From: Opitutia bacterium
Lineage (GTDB): Bacteria; Verrucomicrobiota; Verrucomicrobiia; Opitutales; Opitutaceae
NCBI GenBank assembly: GCA_947474365.1
Contig: CANJIU010000033.1
Location: 1-64,000 of the forward strand
Direction of reading: 5' to 3'
DNA: 64,000 nucleotides
In this document: piece by piece, positions 1-7,872 of the stretch
Position numbering within the stretch: the first letter of the stretch is position 1
How the letters are laid out: every line of letters begins with the position of its first letter
Notes under the pieces: model-generated
What the model was told of the DNA's origin: nothing
The model's input: only the letters and a program-made list of their open reading frames with translations
The model's database searches: none
Translations under genes and position numbers: made by a program

Positions 1-157
1 AGCCGTCGTGCAGCGTGATGCCCGCGGCGGCGAGCACGGTGCTCATCGGGGGATAGACCCCCGTGTCGGCGCCGAGCACCTCGTGCCCGGCGGCCCGCGC
101 CAACAGCGCCGCGTTGCCCATCGCCGTGCCGCAAATCCCCATGAAGTAAATACGCAT
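1..157 (-). CDS. mpl: Mpl (UDP-N-acetylmuramate:tripeptide ligase), N-terminal part
   Basis: The first 52 codons of a gene running off the left edge, starting with ATG at 157. The peptide opens MRIYFMGICGTAMGN, the Rossmann-like nucleotide-binding loop of the MurC/Mpl family, followed by GADTGVYPPMSTVL. The VYPPMST segment is typical of Mpl rather than MurC. Mpl joins UDP-N-acetylmuramate to the recycled tripeptide L-Ala-gamma-D-Glu-meso-DAP in the cytoplasm, so its presence points to a Gram-negative-type wall with recycling. Only the N-terminal Mur ligase domain is visible, so the ATP-binding centre cannot be checked. Confidence 0.8.
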   Translation of the reverse strand, partial: MRIYFMGICGTAMGNAALLARAAGHEVLGADTGVYPPMSTVLAAAGITLHDG

Positions 158-261
158 GTTAGTCTCAATAAGCCTCAAGTGCTTTCACCTATGATAACGT
201 GCTTTTGAGGGTCCGAGTCAGTCTCATTAATAACCCCATTTTGGCCCACTTTCTCCCTCTT

Positions 262-294
262 GTGGTATAAAACGAGTGGTATAAAGTGGTATAA
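262..294. repeat. Triple GTGGTATAA direct repeat in the mpl upstream region
   Basis: GTGGTATAA occurs exactly at 262, 276 and 286, about 105 to 135 bp upstream of the mpl start. The rest of the 158-433 gap shows no convincing gene. Iterated boxes at a promoter often bind a regulator, but none can be named here. Confidence 0.4.
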
Positions 295-433
295 CAGTTT
301 TGCCTACCGGAGGGGCTGATTCCCGGCTCAAAAAGGACATCGTTGGTCGGCAAACGCATGCCCGCGAGCGTGCACAAAATGCCGCTTCGTGGAAGCGTCA
401 TTTCCGCCGCCTATGCGGGCGGCCTCCCATTGG

Positions 434-1363
434 TTACAATTCGATACGCCCGTAGCTACGTAGAGTGCGCAGGTTCGCTAAGGTCAGAACCGCGCGCCAT
501 TTCAACTTCGCGGATTCCCATGCATCGGGAAAGGCGCCTCCCCAGTTCCAGAATGGATCCCACGAGCCATCGGAATTTTGGTTTTGGATGAGATAGTCCA
601 GGTTGTGCTCTACGTCTGCCGCCAGCATGGGACGCCAGTGAGAATCGGCATCAGGAGCGACCTCTAAGGGACGCAGTTTGTAACCCGACCACTCCTTCGG
701 GTCACGTTCCACTGCGACATTGATCGCGGAGGGCAGCACACGATCGAGTTCTGTCTTTAGAGCAGCAGGGAGGTTAGGTGCGCGATAAAGGCGCAGGTAA
801 CAGATCAGCCCGTTCATCTCGGCTTTATCTGTTCCGCGCCTAAGCTGCTCGATTGTATCAGCAGAGACCTGCGCAATCAGACGCTGCGTTTTTCTTGAAG
901 GAAATGCGAGCAGGCACGCCAATACGTCCGGCCTAGGATTGTCGACAAAGCCCCCAAAGTTTGTCGAAAATTTATCCGAATAGTTCCACCACGGAGCATG
1001 GGGCTGAGAATTGTCATGCGGTGGGATAATCGGCCAAACATGCAGATGTTGGTCATAGGACTCACAGAGGTAATCTAATGCCCTCTGAGCGATCGGCTCA
1101 TCGGCGCCCGCTCCGACTTCTTGGAGCAGATGAAGTGCATGGCACGTGCTCAGTACCGTCGAAAACGGGAACCCAATATCCGCTTCCAGCCCAAAGAAAC
1201 CGCCATCTTCGTTCTGAAAGCGTCGCACCTCCAGCATGCCTTTCTCAGCGGTGGCTTTTTCGAAATGGAAAGCGAAAAGCTCACGTTCGAGGGGCCGGGC
1301 CTGTCGCATTACCTGCGCGGCACGATCAAATGCGGCAGCTGATAGCCGTAGGGGCAAGTTCAT
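434..1363 (-). CDS. Prenyltransferase/squalene-cyclase-fold (alpha/alpha toroid) protein
   Basis: 309 residues with two QW-like motifs, QNEDGGFFG near residues 50-58 and QNSDGSWDPFWNWGG near 262-276. These are the hallmark of the alpha/alpha-toroid fold shared by squalene/hopene cyclases and protein prenyltransferase beta subunits. The protein is about half the length of a squalene-hopene cyclase (over 600 residues), and I see no DXDD acid motif, so a real cyclase activity is doubtful. Similar short toroid proteins are commonly annotated only as prenyltransferase/squalene oxidase repeat proteins. No signal peptide. It stands alone between mpl and a plus-strand unit. A stretch at 1056-1083 closely matches the core of the repeat family found from 4972 onward. 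Confidence 0.6.
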   Translation of the reverse strand: MNLPLRLSAAAFDRAAQVMRQARPLERELFAFHFEKATAEKGMLEVRRFQNEDGGFFGLEADIGFPFSTVLSTCHALHLLQEVGAGADEPIAQRALDYLCESYDQHLHVWPIIPPHDNSQPHAPWWNYSDKFSTNFGGFVDNPRPDVLACLLAFPSRKTQRLIAQVSADTIEQLRRGTDKAEMNGLICYLRLYRAPNLPAALKTELDRVLPSAINVAVERDPKEWSGYKLRPLEVAPDADSHWRPMLAADVEHNLDYLIQNQNSDGSWDPFWNWGGAFPDAWESAKLKWRAVLTLANLRTLRSYGRIEL

Positions 1364-1512
1364 GATGGCGTCGCACTACAGTTCTAGACCGATCCGGGAT
1401 AAATAACGAAACAACGCCGCTGGAAGGTTTTCAACACTTCGCGAACGGGCATCCGTGCCCACGAAGATATACGCGTTGACAGTTGCTAGTGCTCTGCCGT
1501 ACAGAGTGCTCT

Positions 1513-2139
1513 ATGGCCACAGATTCAATCAATCCTATCACCCCGGAAGCCGCCCGCGCTTCGCTCGCAGAAATCGACCGGATCGCCACCCAAACGCGTC
1601 AGACCATCGCCTGGAGTTGTGCCACGCCCCTTCTGATTCTCTGGGGTGTGATTTGGGTCATCGGCTTCTCCGCTACCCAGTTTTTTCCGTCTTGGGCCTT
1701 CCGCCTTTGGATCGGGCTCGATCTCGCAGGAATAGTGAGCACGGTCCTGCTGGCCGGCCCATTCCGTAATGCACCCATTAAGGGAATTTACCACGGATTG
1801 GGGAGCATGAGCCTCGCCTGGTTGGCCTTGCTTGCATATGGTGCTCTTTGGGCCGCCCTGTTATGTCCGTGGGAACTTTTGCACCAGGCCGGATGGGCGG
1901 CTTATGCCCCACTCCTCGGCCGCAAAATGGCGGCCTTCTCGTCCACCATCTGCATGTTCGGCTACGTGGTCATGGGACTATGGCTAGGGCGCTTCTTTCT
2001 CTGGCTGGGCTTGCTGGTCACGGCAACCACTCTTGTTGGCTACTATTTCGCTGGTAACTATTTCTTTCTTTGGATGGGTGTCACAGGTGGTGGTTCTCTG
2101 ATCGTGGCTGGCGTTTTCATCCGTAAATTTTGGAGATAA
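1513..2139 (+). CDS. Integral membrane protein paired with a winged-helix regulator
   Basis: 208 residues from the ATG at 1513, chosen over 1483 because the upstream codons (MLVLCRTECS) look non-coding. About 35 hydrophilic residues are followed by five or six hydrophobic segments, such as PLLILWGVIWVIGF, MSLAWLALLAYGALWAALL and FFLWLGLLVTATTLVGYYF. No catalytic motif is visible. The stop at 2137 is four bases before the next start, so it is almost surely co-transcribed with the winged-helix gene. In such pairs the membrane protein is often the target or sensor of the regulator, but that is inference. Confidence 0.6.
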   Translation: MATDSINPITPEAARASLAEIDRIATQTRQTIAWSCATPLLILWGVIWVIGFSATQFFPSWAFRLWIGLDLAGIVSTVLLAGPFRNAPIKGIYHGLGSMSLAWLALLAYGALWAALLCPWELLHQAGWAAYAPLLGRKMAAFSSTICMFGYVVMGLWLGRFFLWLGLLVTATTLVGYYFAGNYFFLWMGVTGGGSLIVAGVFIRKFWR

Positions 2140-2143
2140 TGCC

Positions 2144-2434
2144 ATGCCCGAGATTGACCTTGTCATCCACACTCCGGCGCGCCTGCGCATCATGTCCACT
2201 CTCAGCGCGCTGCCACCACGCGCCCAGATCGATTTCCGTACCTTAGGCAAATCGCTCGAACTTACCGACGGCAATCTCGGCGCCCACCTTCAGACGCTAG
2301 AAGAGGCCGGTTATATAAGAGTCGAAAAAACTTTTGTAGACCGCAAGCCGCGTACGCATGTGGCTGCCACCGCTAAAGGCCATGCACGCTTTGCTGAACA
2401 CATCGCGGCCCTGCGTGAGATCTGCCGTGTCTAG
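2144..2434 (+). CDS. Winged-helix DNA-binding regulator (MarR/ArsR-like, stand-alone)
   Basis: 96 residues forming a single winged-helix domain. The start ATG at 2144 is preceded by GGAGA at a sensible distance. The segment RLRIMSTLSALPPRAQIDFRT, then LTDGNLGAHLQTLEEAGYI and the wing VEKTFVDRKPRTHVAATAKGHARF, match the compact winged-helix family that resembles MarR with no extra effector domain. It presumably controls its own operon, which contains the preceding membrane protein and the genes that follow. The ligand is unknown. Confidence 0.75.
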   Translation: MPEIDLVIHTPARLRIMSTLSALPPRAQIDFRTLGKSLELTDGNLGAHLQTLEEAGYIRVEKTFVDRKPRTHVAATAKGHARFAEHIAALREICRV

Positions 2435-2461
2435 CGTGCCGGTGACCATGCGACCCATTCG

Positions 2462-2749
2462 ATGGCAACGCGCAACGAAATTGTCCGCGATGTCGGCCTT
2501 CTCCTCATGCGATTCAACCTGATGGATGCGGCGATTGGACCCACCGGCTCGCTGCGACTGTTGAAGGAAGCCGAGGCCCATCTCACCGCCCATACGACGG
2601 AGCTCGAAGTCTATTTGCGGGAAAATGGGCCGGCCATGCCCCTCTCCGGCCGACTGGCCTTGGATTTTGGCGTCCGCAGCTACCACACCCTGTTGCAATG
2701 GACCCGCGATTCGATTGCCACCTATTCCAAATCTCCCAAGCGCACCTGA
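2462..2749 (+). CDS. Small helical protein of unknown function
   Basis: 95 residues, 27 bases downstream of the winged-helix gene and two bases before the next ATG, so it lies inside the same transcription unit. The composition is predicted mostly helical (MRFNLMDAAIGPTGSLRLL, then KEAEAHLTAHTTELEVYL) with no membrane segment and no Cys/His cluster. I do not recognise a family. Its position suggests an accessory role to the regulator and membrane proteins. Confidence 0.5.
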   Translation: MATRNEIVRDVGLLLMRFNLMDAAIGPTGSLRLLKEAEAHLTAHTTELEVYLRENGPAMPLSGRLALDFGVRSYHTLLQWTRDSIATYSKSPKRT

Positions 2750-2751
2750 CT

Positions 2752-3615
2752 ATGAAAACCTCCTCCGTCTGGCGCATGAGCCTCCTGACCTTGGCCATGT
2801 TCATCGTTGTCGATTTCCTCACTGGTGTCGGGTTGTCCACGAAACCCGCCGGGACGCACTCCGCCTATGGCTGGGCGGTCGCGTCCAATGCTATTGTTGC
2901 GTTCACGGTGGGCTACTTGGGTTCTTGGGCCCCTTGGCGCGGATTCAAACTGGCGGCTGCCCTGGCCTCCGTCCCTCTGGTTATTCAAGTAATCAACGTT
3001 ATTGAAGGACTGAATTATTTAAATACTGACCAGGCAATACGATGGGGCATGGCGCTTTCGCCGCTCAAATACCTACTCATCGTACCGCTGTGGCTCGTTT
3101 TTTTCCACTCTCAGGCCAGTTCGGCTTCAAGCGAGTTGTCCCTTCCCGCGCGCACCTTTTGGGGTAAGCTCTGGCGCATCGCCCTCTGCAGTTTCCTTTA
3201 CCTCATTCTCTATTTTATCGCCGGGATGCTCATCTTCCCCTTCGTGCGTGGCTTCTACGCGACCCAACCCATGCCATCGGTAGGGCGGGTGGTCGCCTTG
3301 CAGCTATTACTGCGGGGCCCCGTGTTTGTGGGCATCTGCGTCATGCTGGCGCGCATGATTAGCCCGCGACGGATGTCCACCGCAGTCGCGGTCGGCCTCG
3401 TTTTTACGCTGATCAGCGGTGTCGCGCCATTGATCATCCCAAATCCTATCTTTCCCAATTGGGTGCGGTGGATCCATTTGGGCGAAGTCACCGCATCCAA
3501 CTTTCTGTTCGGCGTGGTGATCGCTTTGATTTGGTCGAGAAAAGTTGTCAGCCACCCAAATCCCCGCATCCGACGTTGGCCATTGGCCCGCACGGCTCAC
3601 GTCAACTCTAGATAA
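2752..3615 (+). CDS. Polytopic membrane protein, unknown function
   Basis: 287 residues from the ATG at 2752, two bases after the previous stop. About seven or eight hydrophobic stretches, for example MSLLTLAMFIVVDFLTGVG, FLYLILYFIAGMLIFPFV and VAVGLVFTLISGVAPLII. It ends in a basic tail, RRWPLARTAHVNSR. No transporter, kinase or protease motif is seen. As the last gene of the 1513-3615 unit it is likely regulated by the winged-helix protein. The 84-bp gap that follows has no repeat copy. Confidence 0.55.
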   Translation: MKTSSVWRMSLLTLAMFIVVDFLTGVGLSTKPAGTHSAYGWAVASNAIVAFTVGYLGSWAPWRGFKLAAALASVPLVIQVINVIEGLNYLNTDQAIRWGMALSPLKYLLIVPLWLVFFHSQASSASSELSLPARTFWGKLWRIALCSFLYLILYFIAGMLIFPFVRGFYATQPMPSVGRVVALQLLLRGPVFVGICVMLARMISPRRMSTAVAVGLVFTLISGVAPLIIPNPIFPNWVRWIHLGEVTASNFLFGVVIALIWSRKVVSHPNPRIRRWPLARTAHVNSR

Positions 3616-3699
3616 GCGCCGTCAGCATTGCGCCGTGAATGGCCCCAGGAAAAGACACATCGACGTTATTCATCCGCACTTCGCGCAGGAGTCGGTCAT

Positions 3700-4875
3700 C
3701 TATTTGAAAACATTCCAAGGTGCCGGGTAATCGACCAGGCCCGATACATTATCCAAGATTCCGGCTTCGAGTTCCAAAACCATATCATGGTCAGACTTGA
3801 AAATCGTTTGAAGAAGAGTGCCGCCGATTGGTTTGAAGCCAAACCGAGGATAGTAGTCTAGGCTCCCTTGAACGAATACAGCTTTGTAGCCCCGGTTCGC
3901 GCATTCTTGCAGCCCCCTTAGGATCAATTTCGAACCAATCCCCTGTTTCTGATACTGGCGATACACTCCAAGAGGGGCTAGGGCGCACACGGGAATTTCA
4001 GGCCGGTCGTTAAGCCGGACGGCACTGAAGAGTACGTGGCCAACTACCATGCCATCAATGTCAGCGACGAGTGAAATTGTCGGGCCATATTCCGGTCTCT
4101 GTCGAAGATGCTCAACCAGTTCAGCCTCTTTATCCCCTGAGCCATAGGTTTGCTGAAATACCTCAGAAACTAGACTATGAATGGCCTCATATTCAGAGGA
4201 CATTTCAGGCCGAATGGATATTTTGTTCATCTTCTCTCCTGGTTTCTTAGCTAACCAATCAGTCGAACCTAATCGCGGGTAAACATCAGCCACAGCGACA
4301 AGCTCGTCGAACAGCTGTACGCTAAAGCGGTCCGCCCGACACGGAATTAACGGCAATGCAGCTTCCCGCTCGCCGTGCCACCTGACACGACCAGGGCTCA
4401 ACTGCTCAAGAAATTCGTACCAAGCACGTAATGCAGGGCCAATCTGTAGGTGCCTTTCAAAGTTCCTGCGTTGTCGGCTGGGATCCTTTTGTTTCTGAAG
4501 ACGCACAAGGTCAAAGTCTGGTTCAAGAAAGACGACAGCATCCGCGAAACCCATGCTCTTTTCCTGGATTGCCGCCCTCGTTTCAGCGACCGCTGCACAC
4601 CACGTTTCACGCTTCGCGAAGCCGAGTTGCCAGAGGCACCACGGGTAGTGAAGTTTCAACGGATCAGTATCACAATAAGCTGATCCCGTCGTTTGTTCGT
4701 GCTCCACGGCCTCCTGCCATCTACGGCAACACGCTTCTGTCCAAAATTGGGCGACCGCGACTGCGTCGCCATTGGGTGGGACCATCGGCGGCAATTCGGG
4801 GACTACAATTGAGGCATGGCGCTCACACCAAAAAGTTTTCCCGGCGGCACTCACGCCTTCGACAACAACGATCAT
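3700..4875 (-). CDS. Fusion of P-loop kinase-like and GNAT acetyltransferase domains
   Basis: 391 residues in two parts. Residues 1 to about 212 begin MIVVVEGVSAAGKT, a Walker A of the nucleoside/small-molecule kinase type, with an aspartate-bearing strand ADAVVFLEPD near 111-120. Residues 216-391 form a GNAT fold with the acetyl-CoA loop CALAPLGVYRQYQKQGIGSK and the C-terminal YYPRFGFKPIGG. Inside the ORF, a perfect AGGAG (4236-4240) sits five bases before an in-frame ATG (4228-4230) at the domain boundary. The acetyltransferase may therefore also be made alone, or the gene arose by fusion of two adjacent genes. It is the first gene of the repeat-bounded array, followed on its upstream side by repeat copy A. 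Confidence 0.7.
   Translation of the reverse strand: MIVVVEGVSAAGKTFWCERHASIVVPELPPMVPPNGDAVAVAQFWTEACCRRWQEAVEHEQTTGSAYCDTDPLKLHYPWCLWQLGFAKRETWCAAVAETRAAIQEKSMGFADAVVFLEPDFDLVRLQKQKDPSRQRRNFERHLQIGPALRAWYEFLEQLSPGRVRWHGEREAALPLIPCRADRFSVQLFDELVAVADVYPRLGSTDWLAKKPGEKMNKISIRPEMSSEYEAIHSLVSEVFQQTYGSGDKEAELVEHLRQRPEYGPTISLVADIDGMVVGHVLFSAVRLNDRPEIPVCALAPLGVYRQYQKQGIGSKLILRGLQECANRGYKAVFVQGSLDYYPRFGFKPIGGTLLQTIFKSDHDMVLELEAGILDNVSGLVDYPAPWNVFK
4228..4240 (-). promoter_or_regulatory. Internal Shine-Dalgarno and start codon for a separate GNAT product
   Basis: On the minus strand AGGAG lies at 4240-4236 and an ATG at 4230-4228, in frame with the larger ORF and exactly at the kinase/GNAT boundary. 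It would give a 176-residue acetyltransferase, the usual size of a single GNAT domain. Confidence 0.5.
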
Positions 4876-4971
4876 GATGTTAGATGGACGGTGTTATTAC
4901 TCGCCTTACCGCTCAAGCGTTTTGGAGCGCAGCGTCTCTAGGCGCGAACTTCAACGATGTCGTAAGAGCAT

Positions 4972-5039
4972 GGATCCTACAGGACTCACAGCACCCCAGA
5001 GGTAATCCAATGCCTGGTTGCTGTTTGGTTGCTCAGTTA
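4972..5039 (+). repeat. Array repeat, copy A
   Basis: 68-bp repeat with left box (TCCTACAGGACTCAC), 26-bp variable centre, right box (GGTTGCTGTTTGGTTGC) and tail CTCAGTTA. The left box consensus is GGACGCTACAGGACTCAC. A second right box lies at 5055-5075. Confidence 0.9.
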
Positions 5040-5054
5040 GGTGGAAGTGGCTGA

Positions 5055-5075
5055 GGTTGCTATTTGGTTGTGCAG
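5055..5075 (+). repeat. Extra right-half of the array repeat
   Basis: GGTTGCTATTTGGTTGTGCAG repeats the right box of copy A 39 bp further on, without a left box. The stop codon of the neighbouring minus-strand nucleotidyltransferase gene (5060-5062) lies inside it. Confidence 0.75.
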
Positions 5076-5932
5076 AAATTGATGGCGTAACGCATAAACC
5101 CAATCGTGGTCTCGACCTCAGAATCATTGGGTCGATTCATCCACATCGCTTGCTGGGTGGCCCAAGTCGCGGCGGCACGCGTGATCAGGCCCTGCCATTG
5201 TGGCTCCAGCGTCTGCAAGGCCCACTCCGTTCCGGCCTTTTTTGAGTGAATCCGCCCGGTTTCGAGTGTGTGCAGCATCCGGCATAGGAGCGTGACAAAA
5301 AAAGCCTGCCGCCAAACTGCGTCGATTACACTCTGCCCAGAAACGTAGCGTCCCACGTAAATCGGAACATTCGCCTTCACCTCCGCGCGCAGTTCGTCGC
5401 CTGCGATGTGATCTATCAGCGTCGCGGGATGCGGGCCGTGCAAAACAATGCCGCATTCCCGCACCATCCACCGCATCACCTTGGAGTTGTCATGCTCGGA
5501 CCTCCTCAAGTTGTCGGCCCCGTTGCCCAAAAAGAGAAATGGATAAGAGCCCGGCGGCATGCCGGTCTCGGGATCGCGCCACGACGGCAGGCGCGGCGAT
5601 TCGCCCGGAGGATCCCGCGGCTCATCGGTCAGCCGGCGGATAACTGCGGCCGTTGCATACGAACCCTCCAGATGCTGAGCCCAGTAGGACGATTGCCGGT
5701 GGATCCTGGCATGCATCACCTGCAGGCGGGCCAATACCGGCGCTTCGATCTCGGAAGCGATGACGACCAGAAAATCAACATCGCTCGTTTGCGTAAAGTC
5801 GCCGAGCACGAAGGACCCCTGAAGATAAGCTCCGATGAGGTTCAACCCCAGGATTTCGCGCCAGCCGGCCACTAGTTCGGCGAGGACGGCATTCACTTCC
5901 GGCAATGGCGTGGGGGCAGTCATAGGGACCAC
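5060..5932 (-). CDS. Aminoglycoside adenylyltransferase-like nucleotidyltransferase
   Basis: 290 residues. The N-terminal nucleotidyltransferase signature GAYLQGSFVLGDFTQTSDVD runs over residues 34-53, with the Gly-Ser pair at 39-40 and metal-binding Asp51 and Asp53. It is followed by an alpha-helical C-terminal domain. This layout is that of AadA/ANT and related small-molecule adenylyltransferases, which transfer AMP from ATP to a hydroxyl group. The true substrate is unknown and resistance should not be assumed. The gene fills the interval between repeat copies A and B, and its start lies 32 bp from copy B. Confidence 0.75.
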   Translation of the reverse strand: MVPMTAPTPLPEVNAVLAELVAGWREILGLNLIGAYLQGSFVLGDFTQTSDVDFLVVIASEIEAPVLARLQVMHARIHRQSSYWAQHLEGSYATAAVIRRLTDEPRDPPGESPRLPSWRDPETGMPPGSYPFLFLGNGADNLRRSEHDNSKVMRWMVRECGIVLHGPHPATLIDHIAGDELRAEVKANVPIYVGRYVSGQSVIDAVWRQAFFVTLLCRMLHTLETGRIHSKKAGTEWALQTLEPQWQGLITRAAATWATQQAMWMNRPNDSEVETTIGFMRYAINFCTTK

Positions 5933-5963
5933 AATATGAGCATGAACACTGGCAAAAGTAAGT

Positions 5964-6031
5964 CGATGCTACAGGACTCACTACCGGCCATAGGTGAGCG
6001 CAGGCTTGGTTGCTGTTTGGTTGCTCAGCTT
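5964..6031 (+). repeat. Array repeat, copy B
   Basis: Full 68-bp copy: GATGCTACAGGACTCAC, variable centre, GGTTGCTGTTTGGTTGC, CTCAG. It separates the nucleotidyltransferase from the secreted hydrolase gene. Confidence 0.9.
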
Positions 6032-6164
6032 ACTATGCGCCCTTTCCTATCGACCTACCGTTACCGAAGGTATCCTTCGCTACTGCGCCGCTAGAGCAGC
6101 AGCGTCCCTGCTATTGTCCATCATCTATTGAGTTGCTGGGGCAAAAGGTTTCGTTTTTTTGTCG

Positions 6165-7139
6165 ATGATGCCGATCAGGTGCTCACGTCGGAGTCGCTAT
6201 TCTGCTTTCGCCGCGTTGTTGATCGCAGTTCTCGCATCCATGCTACACGCACAAACGCCTGCCCATCTCCCGCCACCTGCACGAGTGATCTCACTCTACG
6301 ATGATGTCGCCCCGGGTTCGGAAAGCTGGAACTGGAAGGAATACACCTATGTGACGCTTTATGGCAATACCGTGACCCGCAATGTCGTGCGTCCCACGTT
6401 GGAGTTCTACCCTGCCGATCCAGCAAAATTCTGCCACACCGCGGTAATCATCGCGCCCGGCGGCGGATTCACCGATTTGATGATCAAGTATGAAGGGGTT
6501 CGCACCGCCGAAGCGCTGAATGCCGTGGGGGTCGACGCCTTTGTCCTGAAGTATCGACTCATCTACACGGACCCTTCTATCCCGCTGCCGGTTCCCGGCC
6601 AACCTACGTCACCGCAACCCCGCAAGCGCAACGATTCGGGTCAAATCATCTGGGGGCCTCAAAGTGGGCAGAACATTTACGAACTCAGTCACGCTGACGC
6701 CCGCCGGGCAATCGCTTGGGTGAAAGCCAATGCCGACAAACTAGGAATTGCACCTCATCACATCGGCATCATCGGATTTTCTGCAGGGGCCTATGTATCG
6801 CTTTCCCTGGCAATGGATGAACCAACCTATCGACCGGACTTCGCGGGTGTTATCTACGGTCCGGACAATCACGGAGAGGCTATTCCGATGGACGCACCGC
6901 CGATCTTCGTTGCGGTAGCTGCTGACGATGAATGGTCCGCACCCTTGTCGCTCAATTTATTTAAGTCCTGGCGTGAGGCGAAGCGGCCAGCCGAAATTCA
7001 TGTCTTCCAAACTGGCGGCCACGGCTTTTTACACGAGGGCGGCGGAGCAGACCTTTTTATGGATCGATTTGCCGAATGGATGCGGACCAATGGTTGGCTG
7101 CCTCCTGGAACGGCGGGAACAGGTTCTAAATTCCGCTAG
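6165..7139 (+). CDS. Secreted alpha/beta-hydrolase (esterase/lipase-like)
   Basis: About 324 residues. The reading frame opens at a TTG (6159), but the ATG pair at 6165/6168 is a better start. The first 30 residues form a signal peptide ending LASMLHAQ. The fold markers are an oxyanion strand IIAPGGGF, the nucleophile elbow GFSAGAY with Ser near residue 206, a likely acid in VAVAADDEW and the catalytic His in GGHGFLH. This is the BD-FAE/xylan esterase-like class of periplasmic esterases. It lies between repeat copies B and C in the same direction as the repeats. A relative with the same plan is at 10531-11484. Confidence 0.75.
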   Translation: MMPIRCSRRSRYSAFAALLIAVLASMLHAQTPAHLPPPARVISLYDDVAPGSESWNWKEYTYVTLYGNTVTRNVVRPTLEFYPADPAKFCHTAVIIAPGGGFTDLMIKYEGVRTAEALNAVGVDAFVLKYRLIYTDPSIPLPVPGQPTSPQPRKRNDSGQIIWGPQSGQNIYELSHADARRAIAWVKANADKLGIAPHHIGIIGFSAGAYVSLSLAMDEPTYRPDFAGVIYGPDNHGEAIPMDAPPIFVAVAADDEWSAPLSLNLFKSWREAKRPAEIHVFQTGGHGFLHEGGGADLFMDRFAEWMRTNGWLPPGTAGTGSKFR

Positions 7140-7144
7140 AGAAC

Positions 7145-7168
7145 GCGCCGTCGATCAGGTAACGGCGC
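7145..7168 (+). terminator. Possible hairpin after the hydrolase gene
   Basis: GCGCCGT (7145-7151) pairs perfectly with ACGGCGC (7162-7168) across a 10-nt loop, five bases after the hydrolase stop. No T-run follows, so intrinsic termination is uncertain. Confidence 0.35.
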
Positions 7169-7197
7169 TTACAAACCGTCGAAGTCCATAGGATAAT

Positions 7198-7264
7198 GGA
7201 CGCTACAGGACTCACGGCCTGTTGAGGGCGCTACAGTCCCGGTTGCTGTTTGGTTGCGCAGTAA
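7198..7264 (+). repeat. Array repeat, copy C
   Basis: GGACGCTACAGGACTCAC, a centre one base shorter than usual and diverged in sequence, then GGTTGCTGTTTGGTTGC and GCAG. Separates the hydrolase gene from a GNAT gene. Confidence 0.9.
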
Positions 7265-7278
7265 TTGGCGCGTCAACG

Positions 7279-7758
7279 CTACGACGGGTTTTGCCCGTCG
7301 GGGTGTGCGACGAAGCCGGTCTTCACTCCGCGCTTAAATCCAGCCTTTTCGTAAAAGCGAAGTGTTTCCTCCCTCTTACTGCCAGTTGCGAGCATCACTT
7401 TATAGCAACCCTTCGTCCAGCTGAACTCCAATGCATGTCGCAAAATTGCCGTGCCGAGACCTTTCATCCGATAGGCCGGGTCAGTGACAACATTCTCTAT
7501 CACCCCATAAGGACGCATGCTGCGGGTGAAATTCGGAACGATGCAAAGCGTACACGTGGAAACCACCACGCCATCGATCTCACTCCCAAAGTATGACAGC
7601 CGCTCGTCCCGCAAAACTGCCTGCCATTGGTCACGCACATCCGGTGACTCCTCCGCCAGCACGGGGTCACGTGGGTTTAGAAACCGATAGAGCCTGAGCA
7701 AACCGGCCAGATCATTCAAACCAAGGAAGCGAATCTTGACTGGCGGCAGTTCAGCCAT
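7279..7758 (-). CDS. GNAT-family N-acetyltransferase
   Basis: 159 residues covering a complete GNAT domain. The strand GVIENVVTDPAYRMKGLGTA carries the acetyl-CoA pyrophosphate loop, and GSKREETLRFYEKAGFKRGV is the usual C-terminal motif. Such enzymes acetylate amines on small molecules or protein termini; the substrate is not visible. It is the only gene between repeat copies C and D, and its 3' end comes within 15 bp of copy C. It is unlike the GNAT half of the 3700-4875 fusion in sequence. Confidence 0.8.
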   Translation of the reverse strand: MAELPPVKIRFLGLNDLAGLLRLYRFLNPRDPVLAEESPDVRDQWQAVLRDERLSYFGSEIDGVVVSTCTLCIVPNFTRSMRPYGVIENVVTDPAYRMKGLGTAILRHALEFSWTKGCYKVMLATGSKREETLRFYEKAGFKRGVKTGFVAHPDGQNPS

Positions 7759-7821
7759 GCCGCCTCAAGCTGAAACCGAGCCGCACAAAGGCAAGAACGA
7801 CAGTATCCTGCTCAAGAGAAT

Positions 7822-7870
7822 GGACGCTACAGGACTCACTGACTGCCAGAGGTGAACATAGGCGCGGTTG
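7822..7870 (+). repeat. Array repeat, copy D (right end lost)
   Basis: GGACGCTACAGGACTCAC and the centre are intact, but the sequence diverges right after GGTTG. The 3' end of the sigma-factor gene begins two bases further on (stop at 7873-7875). Confidence 0.85.
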
Positions 7871-7872
7871 AA

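Noticed and set aside
434-1363. Functional squalene-hopene cyclase
   Set aside because: Half the length, no DXDD motif and only two QW-like motifs.
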